Made by a program: the position numbers and the translations under genes. Under the pieces are notes generated by a model. That model was given only the letters and a program-made list of their open reading frames with translations, ran no database searches and was not told the DNA's origin. From contig JAEMBT020000004.1 in assembly GCA_018873245.2 (NCBI GenBank), positions 10,536,652 to 10,600,651 of the forward strand: a stretch of 64,000 nt of DNA, read 5' to 3'. Origin of the DNA: Archegozetes longisetosus (Eukaryota; Arthropoda; Arachnida; Sarcoptiformes; Trhypochthoniidae). The number at the start of each line of letters is the position of its first letter. Position 1 is the stretch's first letter. Shown one piece after another: positions 61,401-64,000 of this stretch.

Positions 61401-63591
61401 AAACTCTGATTTTATGCCCTAAGGAAACTTAATTTGTTAGTCTTCCTCCATATGTAGGCTTGAAAGAGGTTTCCAATTACTTTACGGGTTTCATTCGCAT
61501 AATCATCGCATTAAAGTTAGATTCTGTAACACAAGTGCGGAAGTTTTCCTCAATTAAAATACTGTAGAATTAATCACATAAATTAACAAATGTTGGTATC
61601 AAGTATTCAGACTAATTTGTATACGACATCTGATAGTCTTCTTCATATACTTAGAATATTTGGTTCTATCTCCGATAAGTTCTGTTTGCGTCACTTCTCA
61701 ACACTCGTAAATAGCCAAACTGATTATAAGTTTTTCAGGATGTGTGTTGAGTAGTTGCCTTCATCTTAAACAGCTTTTCACTTGTAGCATCAGTTTTGGC
61801 TTATATTGAATACACTTCTTCTCATTGAAAACTTTGTTTTTCATCTTTATGTAATGAATGTAAAAACTGCCTCTTGGCTAGCACAGCAAAATAGAAGAGG
61901 CTTATCGATACATTTACAAACTGCATTATTCATGGTATTTGAGCCATTCAAAATTAAAATCCTTTGCATCTGTTTAACTCAGAGTTTGAAGTAACTATAG
62001 GAAAATCGACTTCTATGCATTTAATTAATCAATCATTAATGAAAAACATTTTTCGGTCATAAAATCACGCTATATATCAAAATACAGACTCCCATACAGG
62101 TTTTTGTGGATAGACTTGAGATAAAGGTTCGCTATCTTTGAAGATTTTATGAACTAATATCGACATTAGGTATTGAATATTAGGTCTCAAGTTGAGGTTA
62201 CGTTCCTACTGTTTTTTTTAATTTTTATACTAACTTGCATTACACGCATCATATAAATCCTTCTTCATAAAAATTTAATCATATTAAACTCTAATAATAT
62301 TGGTTAATTACTCAACCAATTCACCTCTCAATGTACTGATTATTGATTTATAAACAAGTTTTATTTGCGTATGAGTTTAGTTTGAAAAATTCAAAGTTGA
62401 AAATTTTGAAATTTCTAAAAATTATGAAAAATAAGCCTTTTTCAATATTTGACACTTCCTATAAATTATAGACCCAAACGTTTTATTCACAAATTGTCCC
62501 AAACAATTGCAAGCAATAAAAATCTCTTTCAATAATTTGAATTAGGAGTCAAAAAGATAGTTTTGATCAATCTTGAGCAAAATTAGGGTTCTGCTCACTT
62601 CCGAAAATTTTTCATAAAACTAGTCTTCACTAATTTTTTAGTTATCTTCAATGCTATAGTTTTTAATTCATAGTTGAGGCAATCTTTATGAAAAGCTCAA
62701 CTATCGGCTAATTTTATTTTGCATATTTTGTTTTCATTAGTAAAGCATTGCGTTAGACGATTTTTTACTTTTATCGACTATGTTTGACCCTTAAATTTAG
62801 TAAATGAATGTACTCATAGAAACATTCTAATTAAGAATTTTTTAACATTTTATTACTATCGTTTCACTTGATTTAGCTGACCTTTTCCAACTTTTTCCAA
62901 CTTTTTATCGACTATTCGCAATGCTTTACTCATTAAAGTTCTTATTCTTATCTCATTTTAGAAAATTCTCAACTTTTAAACTTTAAATTAAATTTTCAAA
63001 ACAAAAGTCATATCCAACTAAAAATTGATTATATAAGTTAACTGTTCGCACTATTGAAAAATGAATTGAGTGAAAGGATTATTAATTTCTGAAGTATTAG
63101 ATCAGATACCTTTTTTGAAAAAGGACTTATTTATAAAAAAGCAAAAGTTACATAGCGGCTACTATTACTATCATACTTCTATGAGTGGTCTACTTTTGAC
63201 AAGACTAATGTGTGTCCAACACCTAAAACAATATTTTATGAAAAACTAATGTTCGTCTTTACGGGCAAAATAATCGATGGACACAACTTGCATTCATCAA
63301 AGTAGCCTCACATGTATTTCATGAAGCAAACGATCGTTTAAACCGTTAGAGCTTGATTGTTGTTTCGAGCATGCTAGTAGTTCGAGAGATTCGAACTGTC
63401 CATACAAATCGCACAATCAAATTCTTAAATATTTATCTTTGTCAAACTTCTGTTATAATAACTAGATATATGATGGTACGTACAGACTTCCCGGAATTTA
63501 AAAATTTTACTGAAAAATAGTATTGTTCCTCTTTTGTATTTCTAGGAAATTATTAAGCTCCTAAAAGATATACCCTGTTGCCCCTTTCGCG

Positions 63592-63621
63592 TTTTTCGAA
63601 CTCCTGGAGTCAAACGAAAAA
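63592..63621. repeat. Short hairpin with 13-bp left arm
   Basis: The left arm TTTTTCGAACTCC (63592-63604) pairs with GGAGTCAAACGAAAAA (63606-63621) apart from a 3-nt bulge, leaving a 1-nt loop before opening. A second small hairpin, AGTTCGA/TCGAACT, lies at 63379-63397. Neither overlaps a gene. Confidence 0.4.
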
Positions 63622-64000
63622 GACTTTTGTGGTACTTTCACAGGATTAACCCTTCCATGACTAAGATGGGACAAACTGTCTACCAAGCTAATTTAAATTA
63701 GTTTAAATCACAAACGCATTCATCAATTGACATCAAACTTTTAGACATTATTTGTTGAATAGTCTTAGCTGAAATTCAATATCTTTTTTAAAATAAACAA
63801 ATCATTGAAATGATTTGCAAGCGATTTGACGCACTAAGTGTAATCACATTTTGCTGAAAATGTCAAAAGTGTAATAAATATGCATGTTTGAATCATTCAG
63901 AGAAGGCAACAAAAATATTGTTTAACCATTGTAATTGATATGAATAATTAACTTAATCGTCATATTTTTTCAAATCTAAGAAAGAAATGTAACTAAAATC

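Larger units (their letters stand above)
53028..64000. other. Gene-poor right end of the window
   Basis: About 11 kb upstream of the guanylate cyclase. It should contain that gene's promoter near 53030-53200, but no clear TATA box was seen. The rest is AT-rich with one MITE (54253-54414), a GA microsatellite, short hairpins near 63.4-63.6 kb, and frames of 60-70 codons with no coding character. Confidence 0.45.

Overview
The window is AT-rich animal nuclear DNA with spliced genes, TATA boxes and AATAAA poly(A) signals. Introns run from 53 nt to over 7 kb. A Rebers-Riddiford (RR) cuticle protein whose core ends in an arachnid-like 'GFRATIGTNEPG' motif, together with the compact genes, points to a chelicerate, most likely a mite. 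That placement is an inference. No bacterial, viral or CRISPR sequence was seen.

Layout. 1-2019 (+): C2H2 zinc-finger gene entering from the left edge. 2296-2994 (-): complete PPIL1-type spliceosomal cyclophilin, tail-to-tail with the zinc-finger gene. 3729-4906 (+): CREBZF/Zhangfei-type bZIP factor, divergent from PPIL1 across a 734-bp shared promoter. 7037-9452 (+): phosducin-like protein (PDCL/PhLP), a chaperonin co-factor for G-protein beta-gamma assembly. 9453-17600: about 8 kb without a recognisable gene, holding a pogo/Tigger-like MITE. 17790-32354 and 33289-37760 (+): two tandem paralogous genes, A and B, of a family I do not recognise. Each carries four copies of a repeated domain of roughly 100-130 residues. 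38780-39792 (-): RR cuticle protein with a signal peptide and an Ala/Pro/Leu-rich tail. 44579-53027 (-): atypical soluble guanylate cyclase of the Gyc88E type. 53028-64000: gene-poor, with a second pogo/Tigger-like MITE and a GA microsatellite.

The strongest candidate for something undescribed is the A/B family. I rebuilt both genes exon by exon. They share at least four intron positions and phases, and both are in frame throughout (about 487 and 501 aa). Gene B ends in a CaaX prenylation-type tail. The guanylate cyclase is also notable. It has two consecutive 12-nt microexons inside the catalytic domain, one splice junction that does not fit GT-AG without losing conserved residues, and a C-terminal CIVS CaaX motif after a CCC cluster.

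The genes are not an operon and show no common pathway, apart from the divergent PPIL1/CREBZF pair and the tandem A/B pair. All exon models come from reading frame, splice-site consensus and remembered family sequences; no transcript evidence was available.
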